From positions 1 to 8,291 of the forward strand of contig CAZAQS010000212.1 in assembly GCA_964486825.1 (NCBI GenBank): a stretch of DNA of 8,291 bases. Reading direction: 5' to 3'. Every line of letters starts with the position of its first letter. Position 1 is the first letter of the stretch. The position numbers and the translations under genes were made by a program. The notes beneath the pieces were generated by a model. The model saw only the letters and a program-made list of their open reading frames with translations. It did no database searches and had not been told where the DNA came from. Shown here in pieces: positions 6,192 through 8,291 of this stretch. This DNA comes from CAZAQS01 sp964486825 (lineage in GTDB: Bacteria > Chloroflexota > Anaerolineae > Anaerolineales > UBA4823).

Positions 6192-6611
6192 ATGCCGCCC
6201 CTCATCCGGTGGTACCTGAAAGCTGCTCTGCTTTACCTGGTGGCAGCCCTGGCAATGGGGACAGCCATAGCCGGTGATTCGGTCTTTGGGATAACCGGCT
6301 ATGCCCGCCTCTTGATGCCGGTATACTTGCACCTTTTCATTGTGGGATGGATTACGCAACTGATATTTGGGGTCGCTTTGTGGATGTTCCCAAAGCAGTC
6401 GATCGAACGACCGCGCGGTAATGAGGCCATTAACTGGCTGATCTTAATCCTATTAAATGTTGGATTGCTGCTGCGGGCAGTGGCTGAGCCGGTGAGCTCG
6501 ATCTCACCGGTTGTGTTCTGGGGGTGGCTCCTGGCCTTCTCCTCCCTTCTGCAATGGGCAGCCGGGATTGCTTTCGCCTACCAGGCCTGGCAGAGGGTCA
6601 AGGTGCGCTAG
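6192..6611 (+). CDS. Four-helix membrane protein, first of a tandem pair (haem-copper oxidase I / NnrS-like motif)
   Basis: 139 residues with four predicted membrane helices (about 9-28, 40-66, 79-98, 105-131). Helix 2, MPVYLHLFIVGWITQLIFGV, is followed by WMFP. The pattern of a histidine, then GW, then a glycine turn ending in a proline resembles haem-binding helices of NorB/CcoN-type oxidases and of NnrS, but the protein is far too short to be either. His47 is the only histidine and a possible haem or metal ligand. A conserved RGNE-x-I-x-WL segment (75-83) lies in the loop before helix 3. AGGAG six bases before the ATG overlaps the cupin stop. It is collinear with the next gene over its first ~90 residues without gaps, indicating tandem duplication. 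The role is unknown; context suggests NO handling or sensing. Confidence 0.83.
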   Translation: MPPLIRWYLKAALLYLVAALAMGTAIAGDSVFGITGYARLLMPVYLHLFIVGWITQLIFGVALWMFPKQSIERPRGNEAINWLILILLNVGLLLRAVAEPVSSISPVVFWGWLLAFSSLLQWAAGIAFAYQAWQRVKVR

Positions 6612-6612
6612 A

Positions 6613-7026
6613 ATGCCCTTGTTGAGCGCCTATTTCGTGCGGGCTGCCCTGATTTACCTGGCAACTGGTTTCAGCCTGGGTGGCCTTCTCCTGATCAACA
6701 AGGGCCTCCCGCTGGCAGGCTTCATCTGGAGCTTGCTGCCCGCCCATATCGAGTTCCTCATTTGGGGTTGGCTGCTCAACCTGAGCATGGGAGTGGCGTT
6801 TTGGATCTTACCTCGCTTCGCAGCGCCTCCCAAAAGGGGCAATGAGCAGATCGCCTGGCTGGCCTTTGGGTTGTTGAACACCGGTATCTGGTTGGTGGTG
6901 CTGGATTCGCTGGTAAGCTTTCAATTTCCTGTGCCGTTGTCGCTCTTCGGCCGAGTGTTGGAAGTCCTTTCAGCATTGACTTTCGCATTCCACGCCTGGC
7001 CGCGCGTCAAAGCAGCCGGCGCGTAA
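6613..7026 (+). CDS. Four-helix membrane protein, second of a tandem pair
   Basis: 137 residues, four predicted helices (about 8-28, 36-68, 78-98, 108-127). I chose ATG 6613, one base after the preceding stop TAG, with AGGTG eight bases upstream. An in-frame GTG at 6511 would extend the protein by 34 Cys/Pro/Gly-rich residues across the end of the previous gene and break the alignment with the paralogue. Shared with the first copy: AAL-x-YL near residue 11, proline 43, GW at 52-53, GVA-x-W near 60, the proline at 67 and RGNE at 75-78. Helix 2 carries His45 and Glu47 (AHIEFLIWGW), whereas the first copy has Tyr45 and His47, so the histidine has shifted two residues. A second His (127) lies near the C-terminus. 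The tight coupling suggests that the two make a heterodimer with eight helices. Function unknown. Confidence 0.83.
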   Translation: MPLLSAYFVRAALIYLATGFSLGGLLLINKGLPLAGFIWSLLPAHIEFLIWGWLLNLSMGVAFWILPRFAAPPKRGNEQIAWLAFGLLNTGIWLVVLDSLVSFQFPVPLSLFGRVLEVLSALTFAFHAWPRVKAAGA

Positions 7027-7059
7027 GGGCATATTTATTTAGAATAGGTAGACGGGGGA

Positions 7060-7401
7060 TTATGATGCGGACTGCAGAGCCTGAGCCCTTTTCTGCTGCA
7101 ATTGAGTCTTGAACTGTTGCAGGTAGCCTTTTCCCCCCAGCAGAGCGACGATCGCTCGTACTCCCAGCGCCAGGATTAAAATACCACTCAAAACACCGGC
7201 GGAGCCTAACAGGATGGCTTGTAGAGGATCTGCCTTCTTTTGTACGATGATGTCCTGCGGCTCGACCAGCAAACGCTCTCTCAAGCTTCCGACGAACTCT
7301 GTCGGTGGGGTCACCGGTACCAGCGCCTCGAACAGGTAAGCTTCCAGGATTTGAATATCCGGTTTTTTATAGACCTCTCCCCCAAACCACTTACTGCTCA
7401 T
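7060..7401 (-). CDS. Short single-pass membrane protein, candidate anti-sigma factor
   Basis: 113 residues with one strongly hydrophobic helix (about 61-88), a 60-residue N-terminal part and a short basic, glutamine-rich C-terminal tail. The N-terminal part has the pattern VPVTPPTEFVGSLRERLL (28-45), a P-x-x-F-x-x-x-L-R-x-x-L segment like the short helices that precede the membrane helix in many ECF anti-sigma factors. There is no H-x3-C-x2-C zinc motif, so it is not a ZAS-type protein. It starts 27 bp after the ECF sigma gene on the same strand, with AGGAG nine bases upstream. This is the usual order of a sigma/anti-sigma pair. By the positive-inside rule the basic tail after the helix is a little unusual for an N-in protein. 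The anti-sigma role is inferred from position and this weak motif only. Confidence 0.75.
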   Translation of the reverse strand: MSSKWFGGEVYKKPDIQILEAYLFEALVPVTPPTEFVGSLRERLLVEPQDIIVQKKADPLQAILLGSAGVLSGILILALGVRAIVALLGGKGYLQQFKTQLQQKRAQALQSAS

Positions 7402-7428
7402 TCTTCACTCTCCTTTTCTGTCTCAATC

Positions 7429-8022
7429 CTATTCCTGATCAGGCAAGCCTGCGCGGTCGTGCTGGTCATCTGAGCTCAGCTCTTGCAGCTCGCATCTCAG
7501 CGATAGCAAGGTGCGGTGGTAAAGGCTTTTAACCGCGCCCTCCGTCCTGCCCATGATCTGCCCAATCTCTGCGTTCGATTGGTGATCCACAAATTTGAGG
7601 ATCAATAGCTGCTGCCTGTCTGGAGGCAACCTGCGGATCAAGCGCAGCAGGCGTTCTTGCTCCTCTGATTTCAGCAGGGCGCTTTCTGGGTGCTCCTGCC
7701 CGTGCTGCTGAACGATCATGCCATCGTCCAGGGCAATCTCAGGACGGCGGCTGTTATCCCTGTGCCAGTTGGCGACCAGGTTGTGGGCAATCCTGTACAA
7801 CCAGGCGGAAAAAGGCAGGCCGCGGTTCTGGTAGTTCTGGATATGGTGCATGGCCCGGAAGAACACCCGAGCCGTCAGATCTTCGGCATCGGCCTGGTTA
7901 CCGGTACGGTAATAGATATAGTTATAAATCCTGCCTACATAGCGCTCGTACAGAATACCAAAAGCCTCGCGGCTTCCCTCTCCGGCTTGGGCTAGCGCTA
8001 TATCATCACTGATTTCCAGCAC
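7429..8022 (-). CDS. ECF-type RNA polymerase sigma factor
   Basis: 197 residues, the normal size for an ECF (group 4) sigma-70 factor, which directs RNA polymerase to stress or envelope-response promoters. Region 2 (about 18-88) contains YVGRIYNYIYYRTGNQADAE and the DLTARVFFRA helix, then FSAWLYRIAHNLVANWHRD, all typical. Region 4 (about 122-178) has LPPDRQQLLILKFVDHQSNAE, followed by IGQIMGRTEGAVKSLYHRTL, the helix-turn-helix for the -35. The start is GTG 8022 behind AAGGGA; no ATG exists just upstream in frame. It ends in a charged tail (DDQHDRAGLPDQE). It is followed by a small membrane protein, the possible anti-sigma factor. An extended -10 promoter lies about 70 bp upstream. No classical ECF autoregulatory promoter (GGAAC then GTC) is seen in the right orientation. 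The regulon is unknown. Confidence 0.95.
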   Translation of the reverse strand: MLEISDDIALAQAGEGSREAFGILYERYVGRIYNYIYYRTGNQADAEDLTARVFFRAMHHIQNYQNRGLPFSAWLYRIAHNLVANWHRDNSRRPEIALDDGMIVQQHGQEHPESALLKSEEQERLLRLIRRLPPDRQQLLILKFVDHQSNAEIGQIMGRTEGAVKSLYHRTLLSLRCELQELSSDDQHDRAGLPDQE

Positions 8023-8089
8023 GATTATGTCCCTTACCGGCGGTTATTTCTGTCTGTTGGAACACCGCCGATTTTGAAAAGTTGCTAAA

Positions 8090-8098
8090 AGTATAACA
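8090..8098 (-). promoter_or_regulatory. Extended -10 promoter of the ECF sigma gene
   Basis: On the minus strand, TGTTATACT (8098-8090) matches an extended -10 (TGn followed by TATACT). The -35 region is GC-rich and has no TTGACA-like box, which is usual for extended -10 promoters. The predicted start is near 8083, about 60 bases before the GTG. The gap 8023-8246 otherwise holds the ssrA promoter and a short palindrome (8141-8153). Confidence 0.45.
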
Positions 8099-8230
8099 CG
8101 AGTTAATTTACCGCCCCCGCCACCATTCTGGGGCAGAGAGGGGGATTTTCCCCTTCTGGTAGGGGCATTTTGGTACTTTAAGAGAGCATTGGAATCGCGC
8201 CCTGACCCTGGATTAACCGCATAAACGTTG

Positions 8231-8236
8231 TATAAT
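8231..8236 (+). promoter_or_regulatory. -10 box of the ssrA promoter
   Basis: A perfect TATAAT ends ten bases before the mature 5' end of the tmRNA. The primary transcript would start near 8243, and RNase P would trim a few bases. A poor -35 (CTGGAT, 8208-8213) lies 17 bp upstream. Confidence 0.65.
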
Positions 8237-8246
8237 AACCCTACCT

Positions 8247-8291
8247 GGGGATGATTGGCTTCGACGGGAGAGGCTGGTCCCAGGTTGCGAG
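8247..8291 (+). ncRNA. ssrA: tmRNA (5' part, cut by the window edge)
   Basis: The sequence from 8247, GGGGATGATTGGCTTCGACG, is the highly conserved 5' end of bacterial tmRNA: an acceptor-stem strand GGGGATGA, then the D-like loop with TTCGACGGG. The rest (pseudoknots, tag reading frame, 3' TTC loop and CCA end) lies outside the window, so the tag peptide cannot be read. tmRNA rescues stalled ribosomes with SmpB. A TATAAT box lies just upstream, supporting the strand and position. Confidence 0.88.

Noticed and set aside
6511..6612. GTG start extending the second membrane protein by 34 residues
   Set aside because: The extension overlaps the previous gene, has a Cys/Gly/Pro-rich composition and breaks the alignment to the paralogue. 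ATG 6613 is well placed.
7987..8000. TTGGGCTAGCGCTA, 12 of 14 matches to the ideal palindrome TTGCGCTAGCGCAA
   Set aside because: It lies inside the ECF sigma coding region near its start, encodes ordinary residues, and one half-site is broken. There is no promoter at the right distance on either strand. Probably chance.
8059..8085. GGAAC followed by a GTT-like box, resembling an ECF promoter
   Set aside because: It reads on the plus strand, away from the sigma gene, with no gene at a suitable distance and a poor -10.
8141..8153. GGGGATTTTCCCC palindrome
   Set aside because: A 5-bp stem with a 3-base loop in a G/C-tract region between divergent promoters. Too short to assign as operator or terminator without a second copy.

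Overview
This 8.3 kb window looks like a chromosomal segment of a free-living bacterium, probably of the phylum Chloroflexota (Anaerolineae-like). That assignment is an inference: it rests on moderate GC, on the NirK carrying an auracyanin-like cupredoxin domain, and on the general look of the Crp/Fnr, ECF sigma and small membrane proteins. No rRNA or other marker in the window fixes it. I see no transposase, integrase, phage gene or CRISPR array.

Left part (1-2631, minus strand): a three-gene lipid-metabolism operon read right to left. It contains an LpxL/HtrB-type acyltransferase (2631-1720), a patatin-like phospholipase (1642-752) and a GFSQG-type alpha/beta-hydrolase (740 to the window edge). 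A TATAAT box sits about 50 bp upstream of the first gene.

Middle part (2815-7026, plus strand): a nitrite/nitrogen-oxide response cluster. It opens with a small helical protein of unknown function and a Crp/Fnr regulator that lacks both the cAMP pocket and an Fe-S cluster. A DUF1858/ScdA-N-like CxxC protein follows, then a lipoprotein copper nitrite reductase (NirK) with an extra N-terminal cupredoxin domain. The cluster ends with a small cupin and two tandem, paralogous four-helix membrane proteins. The strongest new signal is that the DUF1858 gene and nirK have near-identical promoters. Each has a 14-bp Fnr-type palindrome (ideal form TTGCGCTAGCGCAA), then TATCCT at exactly the same distance, with the palindrome centred near -41.5 of the predicted start. 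This is the geometry of a class II Crp/Fnr-activated promoter, and the regulator encoded next door is the obvious candidate to bind it.

Right part (7060-8291): a minus-strand pair of an ECF sigma factor and a short single-pass membrane protein that may be its anti-sigma factor. Then, on the plus strand at the very edge, comes the 5' end of ssrA (tmRNA) with a consensus TATAAT box.

How it fits together (inference): the Crp/Fnr protein senses NO, nitrite or low oxygen and switches on NirK, which reduces nitrite to NO at the cell surface, and the DUF1858 protein. The cupin and the two membrane proteins follow and may handle the NO or the stress it causes. No recognisable NO reductase is present, so the tandem membrane proteins are the part of the cluster whose function is most open.
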